A DNA stretch of 64,000 nt from Bradyrhizobium sp. CCBAU 53351. GTDB lineage: Bacteria; Pseudomonadota; Alphaproteobacteria; Rhizobiales; Xanthobacteraceae. Under the pieces are notes generated by a model. The model had not been told where the DNA came from. It did no database searches and saw nothing but the letters and a program-made list of their open reading frames with translations. Each line of letters begins with the position of its first letter. The stretch's first letter is position 1. The DNA lies in NCBI RefSeq assembly GCF_015291745.1, contig NZ_CP030060.1, positions 434,001 to 498,000 on the forward strand. Reading direction: 5' to 3'. The position numbers were made by a program, and so were the translations under genes. Below, in pieces: positions 35,966 through 48,785 of this stretch.

Positions 35966-35982
35966 TTGGGTAAGGTTGGGTA
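35966..35982 (-). promoter_or_regulatory. Tandem direct repeat, candidate operator (site 3)
   Basis: Plus strand TTGGGTAAGGTTGGGTA, with the TTGGGTA units 10 bp apart as in sites 1 and 2. It lies about 118 bases upstream of the binding-protein start. The surrounding stretch from 35849 to 36221 has no gene. Confidence 0.7.
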
Positions 35983-36221
35983 AGAGCCAGAAATCGGGGT
36001 TTCTAAAATAAGATCGGCTGGCCGCGACGAGGCTACGCAATGCGAAGCGCCAGTGGACGCTTCAACAGCACTTTTGCAGGCATACGAAAACGATCTGAAA
36101 AAAGCCTCCGCCAGACATTTGGTCTAGGCAGAGTAGCCTCTCATGCTTGCAATGCTGGCCCGATGACGCTGTTCTCAGTATAAATTGCTTTCAGTCTGGC
36201 ATTGCCAATTGGAGTTGCAGG

Positions 36222-36377
36222 ATGATCGCGCAAATCGCAAGAGTCGTTTCCAGCACGGTCAGAAAACCAGCTGAGGACGGCGATACTCTCAAGATTCTTG
36301 GTATATTTTGTGGAGCAGGCCTTCTGCTCTCTCTACTCGTCGCAATGGCTTTTGCGCTCGACTTGACGCCTTTGTGA
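36222..36377 (+). CDS. Small single-span membrane protein, unknown
   Basis: A 51-residue product from ATG 36222, preceded by GGAGTTGCAG at proper spacing; the frame upstream to 36147 has no ribosome site. After a polar N-terminus (MIAQIARVVSSTVRKPAEDG) comes one clear membrane helix (ILGIFCGAGLLLSLLVAMAF), and the protein ends in LDLTPL. Such small inner-membrane proteins are common in Bradyrhizobium. It stands alone between the sugar unit and the cbb operon. No function is assigned. Confidence 0.55.
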   Translation: MIAQIARVVSSTVRKPAEDGDTLKILGIFCGAGLLLSLLVAMAFALDLTPL

Positions 36378-36523
36378 TGGTTCAGCGGTTCATCACGATG
36401 AGGTCGAGCCGAGCAGTTCCCACTAAAGCGCACGGCAGAGGAATTCACCGCGACGGCCCCATCGTCCCTCCGGCATAGCGCCTAGCCGCCGCGTCCTGCG
36501 TGTTTGTTGACCCATGCCGAAGT

Positions 36524-37213
36524 CTAACTCGGGGACCGGCCAACCCTAGTTGCCATTCGTAGGCCCGCGATATTGGTGGCGTACTCGGCAGCGATATTGC
36601 CGCCAAACAGGGCTGAACCCGCCACCAACGTGTCGGCCCCAGCCTCCACGACGGCGGCAGCATTGTGGCACGTGATACCACCATCGACCTGAAGGCGGAT
36701 CGGGCGATCGCCGATCATGGCGCGAATGCGCCTGATCTTGGGGATCTGGCACTCCAAAAACGCCTGGCCACCGAAGCCCGGATTGACGGTCATGACAAGC
36801 ACCAGATCCAACCTATCGAGCACATATTCGATTGTACCCTCCGGCGTCGACGGACACAGGCTTACGCCCGCTTTCTTGCCGAGCGCGCGAATAGCCTGCA
36901 GCGAACTATCGAGATGTGGACCGGCTTCCGCATGAATCGTGATGATGTCGGCACCGGCTTTGGCAAAGCCTTCAAGATAAGCGTCGACGGGCGCTATCAT
37001 GAGGTGAACGTCAAACGTCTTCGTGGTGAACGGCCTCACCGCCTTTATCACGTCCGCACCGAAACTGATGTTCGGCACGAAGTGCCCGTCCATGACATCG
37101 CAATGGATCCAGTCAGCGCCGGCTGCGTCGATCGCCGCGACCTCCTCGCCGAGACGCGCGAAATTCGCCGCCAGGATCGAGGGAGCAATGACGATATCCC
37201 TGGTCATGGACAT
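36524..37213 (-). CDS. cbbE: Ribulose-phosphate 3-epimerase
   Basis: Interconverts ribulose 5-phosphate and xylulose 5-phosphate in the Calvin cycle; 229 residues. The start overlaps the cbbX stop by ten bases (an ATG six bases later is also possible). Motifs: [39 protein letters not shown] (metal ligands), [35 protein letters not shown] and [12 protein letters not shown]. Last gene of the cbb operon as in other bradyrhizobia. Confidence 0.93.
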   Translation of the reverse strand: MSMTRDIVIAPSILAANFARLGEEVAAIDAAGADWIHCDVMDGHFVPNISFGADVIKAVRPFTTKTFDVHLMIAPVDAYLEGFAKAGADIITIHAEAGPHLDSSLQAIRALGKKAGVSLCPSTPEGTIEYVLDRLDLVLVMTVNPGFGGQAFLECQIPKIRRIRAMIGDRPIRLQVDGGITCHNAAAVVEAGADTLVAGSALFGGNIAAEYATNIAGLRMATRVGRSPS

Positions 37214-38154
37214 TTGCTCCCGGTCGCCTGCTCGCTGCCAGCTCCGCCGCTGAACACGCGGCTCGCCAATACGTCGGAGGGATCGATGGTTTCGAGATCA
37301 GCGATCTCGAGCATCCGGTCGAGATCGGAGACCAGCCGATCGGCCTGGCGCAACCGGATGCGATCGACAGCGTTGCGGACCGAGCGCGCATTGGAGAAGA
37401 ACGGCTGAGTCCGGCGCAGCACAATGTATCTTTCGAACGACTCGCGTGCCGCGGCCGAGAAGCGGTAGCCGCGCTCCCTCAGCATAAGCTCGGCAATGTA
37501 GAGCAGCTCCGCCTCCGAATAGTCGGGAAACTCGATGTGGTGGGCGATGCGTGATCGGAAGCCTGGATTGGAGGCAAAGAAACTGGTCATCCGTTCGCCA
37601 TAACCCGCGAGAATGACGACGAGATCCTCGCGCTGGTTTTCCATGACTTGCAGCAAGATCTCGATGGCTTCCTGACCATAGTCGCGCTCGTTGTCGGGCC
37701 GGTGCAGGTAATAGGCCTCGTCGATGAACAGTACGCCGCCCATCGCCTTCTTCAGGATCTCCTTGGTCTTCGGCGCAGTGTGACCGATATACTGACCGAC
37801 AAGGTCGTCGCGCGTCACCGAGATCACCTGTCCGCGCCGCACGAAGCCGAGGCCGTGCAAGATCTTCGCCATGCGCAGGGCGACGGTAGTCTTACCGGTG
37901 CCGGGATTGCCGGTGAAGGACATGTGCAGCGTCGGGGCCGAGGAGACGAGCCCGGCCCGCTGCCGGATCCGCTCAATCAACAGGAGCGAAGCGATCTGCC
38001 GCACCCGCTGCTTGACGGGCTTCAAGCCGATCAACTCTTGTTCGAGCTGGTGCAAGGTCTCCGTGATCCCCGCCGCCTCGGCCTCCTTGCGCAGGTCAAA
38101 CGCAGTAGGCACCTCATTGACCTCAATGGTCGTCGTGTGCGGCACATCCAGCAT
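37204..38154 (-). CDS. cbbX: CbbX, red-type RubisCO activase (AAA+)
   Basis: A 316-residue AAA+ remodeller that releases inhibitory sugar phosphates from form IC RubisCO. Walker A is [18 protein letters not shown] near residue 85, the pore region is [17 protein letters not shown], Walker B is [12 protein letters not shown], and [20 protein letters not shown] carries the sensor segment. It lies after cbbS, the usual place. Because CbbX works by pulling on the large-subunit C-terminus, its partner here is the chimeric protein, whose C-terminus is intact. Confidence 0.93.
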   Translation of the reverse strand: MLDVPHTTTIEVNEVPTAFDLRKEAEAAGITETLHQLEQELIGLKPVKQRVRQIASLLLIERIRQRAGLVSSAPTLHMSFTGNPGTGKTTVALRMAKILHGLGFVRRGQVISVTRDDLVGQYIGHTAPKTKEILKKAMGGVLFIDEAYYLHRPDNERDYGQEAIEILLQVMENQREDLVVILAGYGERMTSFFASNPGFRSRIAHHIEFPDYSEAELLYIAELMLRERGYRFSAAARESFERYIVLRRTQPFFSNARSVRNAVDRIRLRQADRLVSDLDRMLEIADLETIDPSDVLASRVFSGGAGSEQATGSKCP

Positions 38155-38220
38155 CTTGGACCTCGAATAAAGAGGCTTCGCCGCCGCAAATGACGGCGAA
38201 GCAGTTGTCCGCCAGGGAGT

Positions 38221-38260
38221 CGGAGCGGGGAGAAAGAGTCGCTCCGAGCGGAAAGCGACT
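38221..38260 (-). other. Alternative stem-loops between cbbS and cbbX
   Basis: CGGAGCG (38221-38227) can pair with CGCTCCG (38240-38246), while AGTCGCT (38237-38243) can pair with AGCGACT (38254-38260). The two hairpins share bases and exclude each other. They sit at the cbbS stop and could act in mRNA processing or stability after the RubisCO genes. Confidence 0.5.
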
Positions 38261-38666
38261 AAGAGGAAGCCGGCTGAGGTTGCCGGTGTACGGTGGTGTA
38301 ACGTACCGAGCGTACGGCCATCTCCTGGCGCACCAGCTCGAACTCAGCCTCCTTCGCGGGCCGGTTGACGAGGAACGAGATGCGCACCGACTCCCAGCCA
38401 TGGCTGGAATCGAATCCCGAGACGCGGATGTAGCGGTCGCCATACACCCTGCGGCATTCGGCGAGCTCCATCATCACGCCGGCAGCGTCCGCGAGATCGA
38501 ACATCGGCAGACCCCACATCTCCCAATAGGTGTTGCGGGGATGCGGGTCGTCGGTGAACTCGATGTTCACCGCCCAACCCTTGCTCAGGCAATATTGCAC
38601 CTGCTTGGTAATCTGCTCGTCGCTGAGATCGGGCAGGAAGGAGAAACAGCCTTGGGTCAGTTTCAT
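38259..38666 (-). CDS. cbbS: RubisCO small subunit, form IC
   Basis: 135 residues. It begins [20 protein letters not shown], then [20 protein letters not shown] and [20 protein letters not shown], all characteristic of red-type small subunits, with the long C-terminal beta-hairpin extension ([20 protein letters not shown]) of form IC/ID proteins. It follows the chimeric large-subunit frame by 12 bases. The gene itself looks intact. Confidence 0.94.
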   Translation of the reverse strand: MKLTQGCFSFLPDLSDEQITKQVQYCLSKGWAVNIEFTDDPHPRNTYWEMWGLPMFDLADAAGVMMELAECRRVYGDRYIRVSGFDSSHGWESVRISFLVNRPAKEAEFELVRQEMAVRSVRYTTVHRQPQPASS

Positions 38667-38678
38667 CTTTGCTCTCCT

Positions 38679-42382
<3,704 letters not shown>

Positions 42383-42398
42383 CGGTGTCTCTCCTCGT

Positions 42399-43274
42399 TC
42401 ACTTCAGGCTGCGCTTGCGCTCGATCAACTGCATGATCAGCGGCGTCAGAATCAGCTGCATGGCGAGATCGAGCTTCGCGCCGGGACAGACGATCGAATT
42501 GGCGCGCGACATCCAGCTCTGCGGCAGCATCGAGAGCAGATAGGGGAAGTCGATGCCGCGTGGATTCTTGAAGCGGATCACGACCATCGATTCGTCCGGC
42601 GTCGGGATCCAGCGCGCGATGAACGGATTGGACGTGTCGACCGTCGGCACACGCTGGAAGTTGATGTCGGTCTCGGTGAATTGCGGGCAGATGTAGTGGA
42701 TATAGTCGGGCATCCGCCGCAGGATGGTGTCGGTGACCGCCTCGGTCGAATAACCGCGCGCGCTGCGGTCGCGGTGCAGCTTCTGAATCCATTCGAGGTT
42801 GATGACGGGCACGACGCCGATCTTGAGATCGGCATAGCGCGCGACATTGACCTTGTCGGTGACGACGGCGCCGTGCAGGCCCTCGTAGAACAACAGGTCG
42901 GAGTTCTCCGGCAGCTGCTTCCAGTCGGTGAAAGTACCGGGCGCCGTGCCATGCAGCGCGGATTCCTCGGCGTCGTGGACATAGTGCCGCGTCACCGCCG
43001 TACCGGTCTCGCCGTAGTCGCGGAACGCGCGCTCCAGCTCCTCGAACAGGTTGGTCTCGGGACTGAAATGGCTGAAATGCTTGTTGCCGCGCTCGGCCTC
43101 TTTCGCCATCTGCGCGCGCATCTCGGCGCGGTCGTAGCGGTGGAAGGCGTCGCCTTCGATGTAGGCGGCATTGACCTTCTCGCGGAAAAAAATCTGCTCG
43201 AAAGTCTTCTTGACCGAGGTGGTGCCGGCGCCGGAGGAGCCGGTGATGGAGATGATCGGATGCTTCCTGGACAT
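42399..43274 (-). CDS. cbbP: Phosphoribulokinase
   Basis: Makes ribulose 1,5-bisphosphate from ribulose 5-phosphate and ATP; 291 residues, the bacterial class I length. The P-loop is [20 protein letters not shown], the substrate region is [19 protein letters not shown] in essence, and [13 protein letters not shown] and [13 protein letters not shown] follow. It lies 12 bases downstream of cbbF. No defects were seen. Confidence 0.94.
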   Translation of the reverse strand: MSRKHPIISITGSSGAGTTSVKKTFEQIFFREKVNAAYIEGDAFHRYDRAEMRAQMAKEAERGNKHFSHFSPETNLFEELERAFRDYGETGTAVTRHYVHDAEESALHGTAPGTFTDWKQLPENSDLLFYEGLHGAVVTDKVNVARYADLKIGVVPVINLEWIQKLHRDRSARGYSTEAVTDTILRRMPDYIHYICPQFTETDINFQRVPTVDTSNPFIARWIPTPDESMVVIRFKNPRGIDFPYLLSMLPQSWMSRANSIVCPGAKLDLAMQLILTPLIMQLIERKRSLK

Positions 43275-43286
43275 GGGACACCTCGC

Positions 43287-44324
43287 TCAGAGCCGGAAGA
43301 ATCCGCGCCGCGCGAACAGCGGCGCAGAGACGCTGGCGACCAGCACTGGATCGCAATGAAGCTCCTCGACGCGCCGCACCTCGTTGCTCGAGCCCATGAT
43401 CAGGGGCACGCGCTGATGCAGGCTCTGCGCGGAGAGGTCGAGGATGCGCTCGCGTCCCGTGGAGGCGGAGCCGCCGGCCTGCTCGATGATCATGGCCATC
43501 GGATGCGCCTCGTAAGTCAGGCGCAGGCGGCCCTCGCCGTAGCCGGGGCGCGCGTCCGAAGGGTAGAGGAAGACGCCGCCGCGGGTGAGGATTCGGTAGG
43601 CCTCGGCAACCAGCGAGCCGACCCACCGCATGTTGAAATCATGGTTGGCGGGGCCTTCGACGCCTGCGAGGCATTCGTCGATGAAGGCGCGCACCGGCGG
43701 ATCCCAGTGCCGACGGTTCGAGGCGTTGATCGCGAACTCCTCGCAGGCCTCGGAGATCTGCACGCCGCTGCGGGCGAGACGGAAGCAGCCGGCCTTGTGA
43801 TCGAGCGTGAAGATGTCGACGCCTTCGCCGAGCGTCAACACCAGCGAGGTCTGCGGCCCGTAGGTGACGAAGCCCGCCGCAAGCTGCACTGATCCGCGCT
43901 GGTGAAAGGCGAGCGAGAGGTCGTCGGGTGCCGGCAGGATCGAGAAGATCGTCCCCACCGTCATGTTGATGTCGATGTTGGAGGATCCGTCGAGCGGATC
44001 GATCGCGATGCAGACGCGGCCCTCGCGGTCGCCGATCTGGGGTTCGCGCATCTCCTCCGACGCCAGCGCCGCGATCGGCAGCTTGCTGAGGCAGCGGCGC
44101 AGGATCGCATCGGCCTGGACATCGAGGTCGCGCTGGATGTCGCCGTCGCTGTTGCGCTCCGTGGTCAGGCCAGAGGCGTCAGCGAGATCACCTGACGCGA
44201 TGAGGTCGGCGATTTCGATGGCCGCCGCCGCGATGGCATCGACTGCGGCCGCCACGGCCAGCGCATGCGGCGCGGTCTCGGAATACCGTTGAAGGTGATC
44301 GTCCAGCCTGAGTTGCCCAGTCAT
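43287..44324 (-). CDS. cbbF: Fructose-1,6-bisphosphatase class I
   Basis: 345 residues. The metal-binding motifs are seen in [12 protein letters not shown] and [20 protein letters not shown], and the C-terminal substrate region is [20 protein letters not shown] followed by [15 protein letters not shown]. In autotrophs the same enzyme often also cleaves sedoheptulose bisphosphate. First gene of the cbb operon, with cbbR diverging upstream. Confidence 0.94.
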   Translation of the reverse strand: MTGQLRLDDHLQRYSETAPHALAVAAAVDAIAAAAIEIADLIASGDLADASGLTTERNSDGDIQRDLDVQADAILRRCLSKLPIAALASEEMREPQIGDREGRVCIAIDPLDGSSNIDINMTVGTIFSILPAPDDLSLAFHQRGSVQLAAGFVTYGPQTSLVLTLGEGVDIFTLDHKAGCFRLARSGVQISEACEEFAINASNRRHWDPPVRAFIDECLAGVEGPANHDFNMRWVGSLVAEAYRILTRGGVFLYPSDARPGYGEGRLRLTYEAHPMAMIIEQAGGSASTGRERILDLSAQSLHQRVPLIMGSSNEVRRVEELHCDPVLVASVSAPLFARRGFFRL

Positions 44325-44420
44325 CTGCGTCCATCCCCTTGGCCGGCGCCGCAGCCATGCCCTCCCCTCTGAAGGTCGGTCGCGGTCAGTCCCAGCACCA
44401 GGAGATTGACAGGGACAGAT

Positions 44421-44472
44421 TAATAAGGAAAATTTCTATTCGTAATGAGCACCAAAGAATTTTCTTATAATT
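44421..44472. promoter_or_regulatory. cbbF-cbbR divergent control region (AT-rich)
   Basis: An AT-rich island in GC-rich DNA, with an imperfect inverted repeat (ATAAGGAAAATTT against GAATTTCTTAT). Divergent cbb promoters normally hold CbbR sites of LysR type (T-N11-A). The position between cbbF and cbbR fits, but exact sites were not fixed. Confidence 0.55.
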
Positions 44473-44555
44473 GACCCGGACAGGCGGCTGCACAGCTCCG
44501 GCATCTGACGATCAGGCAGCTGCGCTCGCTCGCGGCGCTGTCGGCCAAGGGCAGC

Positions 44556-45422
44556 GTGACGGCGGCCTCCGGCCATCTTGGGCTGACCCAGCCGGCCGTG
44601 ACCCAGCAGCTGCGGCAACTTCAGGACCTCGCCGGCCTGCCCTTGGTGCAGCGGACCGGCGACGGCATGCAGCTGACCGCGGCGGGCAAGGAAGTGTTGG
44701 CGCTGGCCGAGCGGGTCGAGGCCGCGATCGCGGACTGCCAGGGCGCGCTCGACCTGCTCGCCGGACGGAGCGGCGGCGCGGTGCATCTCGGTGCGGTCTC
44801 GACCGCTAAATATTTCGTGCCGCATGCGATCGCGGCGTTCTCCAAGCGCTACCCCAAGATCGAGATCAAGCTGACGATTGGCAATCGCGATGAGATCCGC
44901 GCAGCCATGCACGGTTATGATCTCGACTTCGCGGTGATGGGCCGGCCACCCGCCGACGTCCACGTCGACGTGCGCCAGCTCGGCCGCAATCCGCACATCA
45001 TCGTCGCCCGCAGGGGACATTGGCTGGAAAAGGACCGAGGACTCAGTCTGACCGACCTTGTGCACGAGACCTTTCTCACTCGCGAGCCGGGCTCGGGCAC
45101 GCGAACACTAATGGAGGGCATGTTCCAGAAATCGGATCTCGAGCCAATCATCGGCATGGAGATGAGCAGCAACGAGACCATCAAGCAGGCTGTTATCGCC
45201 GGGCTCGGCATCGCCTTCATCTCGGCGCACACCGTCGCGCACGAGCTCGGCGAGGGCCGCCTCGTCGTGCTCGACGTCGCGGGCCTACCAATCGTGCGGC
45301 AATGGTACGTGATCCGCCGCAGTGACAAGGTCCTGCTGCCGCCGGCGCAGGCTATGTTCGATTTTCTTGGCTCTGAAGGGTCGAATTATTTGCCGTACCT
45401 ACCTGAACTCGGCGGGCGCTAA
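44556..45422 (+). CDS. cbbR: CbbR-like LysR regulator, start unresolved
   Basis: Activator of the divergent cbb operon. From the first usable start (GTG 44556) the protein has 288 residues, but this cuts into the HTH. The same frame continues upstream without a stop to 44475 and encodes the missing helix as LRHLTIRQLRSLAALSAKGS, joined to VTAASGHLGLTQPAVTQQLR. No ATG, GTG or TTG lies between the TGA at 44472 and GTG 44556. An ATG at 44446 is in another frame and a one-base deletion would explain the mismatch. The effector domain is normal (VHLGAVSTAKYFVPHAIAAF; IGMEMSSNETIKQAVIAGLG). So either a rare start codon is used, or the gene is mutated or misread. Confidence 0.85.
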   Translation: MTAASGHLGLTQPAVTQQLRQLQDLAGLPLVQRTGDGMQLTAAGKEVLALAERVEAAIADCQGALDLLAGRSGGAVHLGAVSTAKYFVPHAIAAFSKRYPKIEIKLTIGNRDEIRAAMHGYDLDFAVMGRPPADVHVDVRQLGRNPHIIVARRGHWLEKDRGLSLTDLVHETFLTREPGSGTRTLMEGMFQKSDLEPIIGMEMSSNETIKQAVIAGLGIAFISAHTVAHELGEGRLVVLDVAGLPIVRQWYVIRRSDKVLLPPAQAMFDFLGSEGSNYLPYLPELGGR

Positions 45423-45515
45423 AGCAAGATCCGGAAAAGTGTGAAGCGGTTTTCCCAAAACTCATGCTCAAACAAAGAGCTAAAGCGCCATGACGATTCA
45501 ACCCATCGCGCTTTT
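45419..45515. repeat. Palindromic intergenic repeat of Bradyrhizobium type
   Basis: The stretch holds GCTAAAGC-like ends in direct orientation and an inner stem GGAAAA/GTTTTCC around AGTGTGAAGCG, followed by CTCATGCTCAAAC and GACGATTCAACCCATCGCGC. I recognise this as a high-copy intergenic element of Bradyrhizobium and Rhodopseudomonas. It follows cbbR directly and may form a stable RNA hairpin. Exact ends are approximate. Confidence 0.7.
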
Positions 45516-45643
45516 TTCTCGACTTCTTCCAATGTTTTATTGCACGTCGACCAGGCATTGACCCACCGCGTCCAGGAGCCGACGCCGTTTCAACCACCAA
45601 GTCTGTCCGGGCCGGTTCTTGGAGGTGTGCCCCGGTGCACCGG

Positions 45644-46507
45644 TTACGGCAACGGCGTGAACTTAAGTTGGCCGAGCGGCACGACTTTGTCGGTGCGGGT
45701 CATCTTGAACTCGGTGTTCGGGCCGAGCCACTTGTCCCAGAGCTGGTTGATCTCACCTGCCTGGTCGAGTGCGAGCAGTGTCTCGTTGATCTTGGCGAGC
45801 AGCGCCGGCTCGTCCTTCTTCATGCCGATGCCGATCGGTTGCAAGACCATGGGCTCATCGATCATCTTCAGCGGTTGGCCAGCGGACTTCGATTCGTTGA
45901 CGAGCTTGGTGATGGTCATGGTATTGGCCACCATTCCGACCGCCTTGTTCTGCTGGACGGCCATGAAAGCCGAGCCGGTGTCGACGAAAGTGAGGGGATC
46001 CGACTCATTCAGCTTGATCGCGAGCTCGGAGGTCGAGCCCTTGGTCGAAGCCAGACGTTTACCTTTGAAGTCGGCCTTCTTGGTTCCTGGATCCGAAGCC
46101 TTCACCGCCAACATCTCCTTGGCGAGATAATAGGGGTCGGAGAACTGGATCTGCTCGGCGCGGCCCAGCGTATAGGCGAGATTGGCGACTGTGATGTCGA
46201 CGCGGCCGAGCTTGACCTCGGGCACCCGCGCCTCGACCGAGAGCGGGCTGATCTTCGCCTCGACGCCCCAGCGCTTGGCAATGGCTCTGCAGAGGTCGAC
46301 ATCAAAGCCAACCATCTCCCGCGTTTTCGGATCGGGCGCGGCAAACGGGGGTACGTCGGCGAAGGTGCCGCAGCGCAGCTCTTTGCGCTGCATGATATCG
46401 GCCAGCTGATCAGCCATGGCCACGCTGGCAAAGCAACTCAGGCCCGTGGCAACGATGGCGGCGCGGAGCACGCATTTTCCAGTCTTAGTCCCGATCCCGA
46501 TCGACAT
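45644..46507 (-). CDS. Amino-acid ABC transporter substrate-binding protein, family 3
   Basis: 287 residues, a periplasmic receptor for polar amino acids or related compounds. ATG 46507 follows AGGGAGTTCGAA; an ATG at 46528 is possible. The signal peptide ends at VAMADQL. Family-3 marks are MQRKELRCGTFADVPPFAAP, VGFDVDLCRAIAKRWGVEAK, GRVDITVANLAYTLGRAEQI and GSTSELAIKL. It is the last gene of a four-gene unit (permease, permease, ATPase, binding protein). Confidence 0.9.
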   Translation of the reverse strand: MSIGIGTKTGKCVLRAAIVATGLSCFASVAMADQLADIMQRKELRCGTFADVPPFAAPDPKTREMVGFDVDLCRAIAKRWGVEAKISPLSVEARVPEVKLGRVDITVANLAYTLGRAEQIQFSDPYYLAKEMLAVKASDPGTKKADFKGKRLASTKGSTSELAIKLNESDPLTFVDTGSAFMAVQQNKAVGMVANTMTITKLVNESKSAGQPLKMIDEPMVLQPIGIGMKKDEPALLAKINETLLALDQAGEINQLWDKWLGPNTEFKMTRTDKVVPLGQLKFTPLP

Positions 46508-46543
46508 TTCGAACTCCCTGTTTTGCAATGATGGCAGGCGTTG

Positions 46544-47320
46544 TCATCGTGCCCGCAGATCCGACAAAAAGCGCTGCGCACGCGGATGCTGCGGCGAGCC
46601 GAAGAACGCGCTCGGCGACGCCGATTCCAGCAGGCGCCCGGCATCCATGAACCAGACACGATCAGCGACATCGCGTGCGAAATTCATCTCATGGGTGACG
46701 CACATCATGGTCATGCCATCGCGAGCAAGTCCCCGCATCACCGCCAGAACTTCGCCGACCATCTCCGGGTCGAGCGCGCTGGTCGGCTCATCGAACAGCA
46801 TCGCCGGCGGCTCCATGGCCAGCGCTCGCGCGATCGCGACACGCTGCTGCTGGCCGCCGGACAGCTGCGCCGGATAGTTCTGCGCCTTGCTGGAAAGGCC
46901 TACCCGGTCGAGCAACTGAAGCGCGATCTCCCTTGCCTTGCTCCGTTTGATGCCGTTCACCTTCACAGGCGACAGCATCACATTGTCCAGCACGCTGAGG
47001 TGTGGAAACAGATTGAAACTCTGGAAAACGAAGCCGATACGGCTGCGCAGGTGGTTCATTGCCAAGCTGCTAATCTTCGCATGAACATTCTGTCCGTCGA
47101 AGCGCAGCACTCCGGATTGGATCTCCTCAAGCCGGTTGACGGTGCGGATGAGCGTCGACTTGCCAGAGCCCGAGGGGCCACATACCACGACCACCTCGCC
47201 CTTTTTCACCTCCGCGTTGATGTCGACGAGGGCGGGCAGCGAACCGTAGAACTTGTTGATGCCAATGAATTCAATCATCGGAGTTGCCGTACTGTTCGAG
47301 GCCTGGTTTGACATGATCAT
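46544..47320 (-). CDS. Polar amino-acid ABC transporter ATP-binding protein (GlnQ type)
   Basis: 258 residues. Walker [20 protein letters not shown]-loop [18 protein letters not shown], signature [16 protein letters not shown] and Walker [18 protein letters not shown] are the standard GlnQ/HisP pattern. Its start overlaps the permease stop (ATGA). The first 15 residues before [18 protein letters not shown] are poorly conserved-looking, so translation may begin a little later. Confidence 0.93.
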   Translation of the reverse strand: MIMSNQASNSTATPMIEFIGINKFYGSLPALVDINAEVKKGEVVVVCGPSGSGKSTLIRTVNRLEEIQSGVLRFDGQNVHAKISSLAMNHLRSRIGFVFQSFNLFPHLSVLDNVMLSPVKVNGIKRSKAREIALQLLDRVGLSSKAQNYPAQLSGGQQQRVAIARALAMEPPAMLFDEPTSALDPEMVGEVLAVMRGLARDGMTMMCVTHEMNFARDVADRVWFMDAGRLLESASPSAFFGSPQHPRAQRFLSDLRAR

Positions 47321-48069
47321 GTCCTCGATGCGGCTGCCAAAGCCGGCGCTGCAGCACCATCCATCGACCTGGCGCGCCGAACGGCAATCCGACGTTCGAG
47401 CGTGCTGGCCAGCTTAGTGAGAGTCCAGCAGACGACGAAATAGATGATGGCGAGTATGAAGTAGACTTCGAACGGCTTGGTCAGAAGCCGGTTGTTGATC
47501 TGTCCCGCCGCGAAGGTCAGCTCTGGCACGTTGATGATGTAGCCCAACGTCGTCTCTTTGATGGTGGAGACGAACTGGCTGATGATGCTCGGGATCATGT
47601 TGAACAGCGCCTGCGGCAGGATCACGTAGCGCATCGCGCCGAGGTGGCTGTGGCCGAGCGCCCGCGCCGCGTCCATCTGCCCTCGCGGCAATGCCGTGAT
47701 TCCGGCTCGCACGATCTCACTGAGAAAGGCCCCCTCGTAGATGACCAAGGTGGCGAGCATGGTCACGAAGCCGGGAACGCTCTCGCCGATCAGGAGCGGC
47801 AGCAGGAAATAGACCCAGAGGATGATCAGCAGCAGCGGAACGCCGCGCACGACATAGACCAGCGCCGTCGCCGGCCAGCGCAGCACGGGCCAAGGCGATA
47901 GACGCGCGAGCGCCATCGCCACGCTGAGCGGGAATGCCAGCGCAATTCCAAGAATCGACAGGATCAGGGTCGCGGCGATCCCGCCGAGCGGGCCGTTCGG
48001 AAACTGGCCGACCAGCAGCAGCAGCCAGTTGTCGCTGACGATGCCTATCATGTTGAACAGGAGCGTCAT
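47317..48069 (-). CDS. Polar amino-acid ABC transporter permease
   Basis: 250 residues from ATG 48069; the frame to 48117 overlaps the neighbouring permease. Family pattern: [40 protein letters not shown], then the EAA loop region [20 protein letters not shown] followed by [13 protein letters not shown]. Forms a heterodimer with the product of 48071-48772. One base separates the two genes. Confidence 0.92.
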   Translation of the reverse strand: MTLLFNMIGIVSDNWLLLLVGQFPNGPLGGIAATLILSILGIALAFPLSVAMALARLSPWPVLRWPATALVYVVRGVPLLLIILWVYFLLPLLIGESVPGFVTMLATLVIYEGAFLSEIVRAGITALPRGQMDAARALGHSHLGAMRYVILPQALFNMIPSIISQFVSTIKETTLGYIINVPELTFAAGQINNRLLTKPFEVYFILAIIYFVVCWTLTKLASTLERRIAVRRARSMDGAAAPALAAASRT

Positions 48070-48070
48070 G

Positions 48071-48772
48071 TCAGAGCGCTCCCGCCATGCGGCTGCGCCG
48101 CTCGAAATAATAGCCAAGCCACATCAGGAGCAGCGAGCACACGAGGTAGAAGACGGTCGCGATCAGGTAGGTCTCGAAAGCGCGGAAGCTCTGGTTTTCG
48201 ACCTCCTTCACCGCATGCGTGAGCTCGGTGACGCCGATCGCCATGGCAAGACTGCTGTTCTTGAACAGCGACACCGTGTGGTTCACCAGCGCCGGCATCG
48301 CATTTCGGACCGCCTGCGGCAGCAGGATGTAAGTCATCGCGCCGAGATAGCTGTGACCCAGCGCGCGAGCGGCCTCCCACTGGCCCTTGGGCACGGCGCG
48401 CAAGCCCGACCGATGGTCTTCGCTGAAATATGCGGCCTGACACAGTCCGAGCGCGATCACCGCGAAGATTGCCTCGCCGTTCTGATCGGACAGCCAGACC
48501 TGGAGCCGCTCGGGCAGCAGGCTGGAGACACCGAAATACCAGAGCATCAGCTGCACCAGTGTCGGCACGTTGCGGTGATAGGCAACGTAGGCCTCGACCA
48601 GGGCGTCGGCGATCCGGCCCGGCAGCATTCGAATTGCAAGGAGGGTGATACCGAGGCTCATGGCGAGCAGCCAGGAGCCTGCGAAGATGATGAAGGTCAT
48701 CTTCACCCCGTGGACGAGCATGCGGCTGAACTCGGGGTTCAGCAGGATCGCCATGAGGTCGAAGCCCTTCAT
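48071..48772 (-). CDS. Polar amino-acid ABC transporter permease
   Basis: 233 residues. Contains HGVKMTFIIFAGSWLLAMSL, YHRNVPTLVQLMLWYFG (the HisM/GlnP N-terminal permease block), and the EAA loop [20 protein letters not shown] with LLPQAVRNAMPALVN. First gene of the four-gene importer, 13 bases after the upstream SDR gene, so the dehydrogenase is probably co-transcribed. Confidence 0.92.
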   Translation of the reverse strand: MKGFDLMAILLNPEFSRMLVHGVKMTFIIFAGSWLLAMSLGITLLAIRMLPGRIADALVEAYVAYHRNVPTLVQLMLWYFGVSSLLPERLQVWLSDQNGEAIFAVIALGLCQAAYFSEDHRSGLRAVPKGQWEAARALGHSYLGAMTYILLPQAVRNAMPALVNHTVSLFKNSSLAMAIGVTELTHAVKEVENQSFRAFETYLIATVFYLVCSLLLMWLGYYFERRSRMAGAL

Positions 48773-48785
48773 CGCACCCTCCGCT

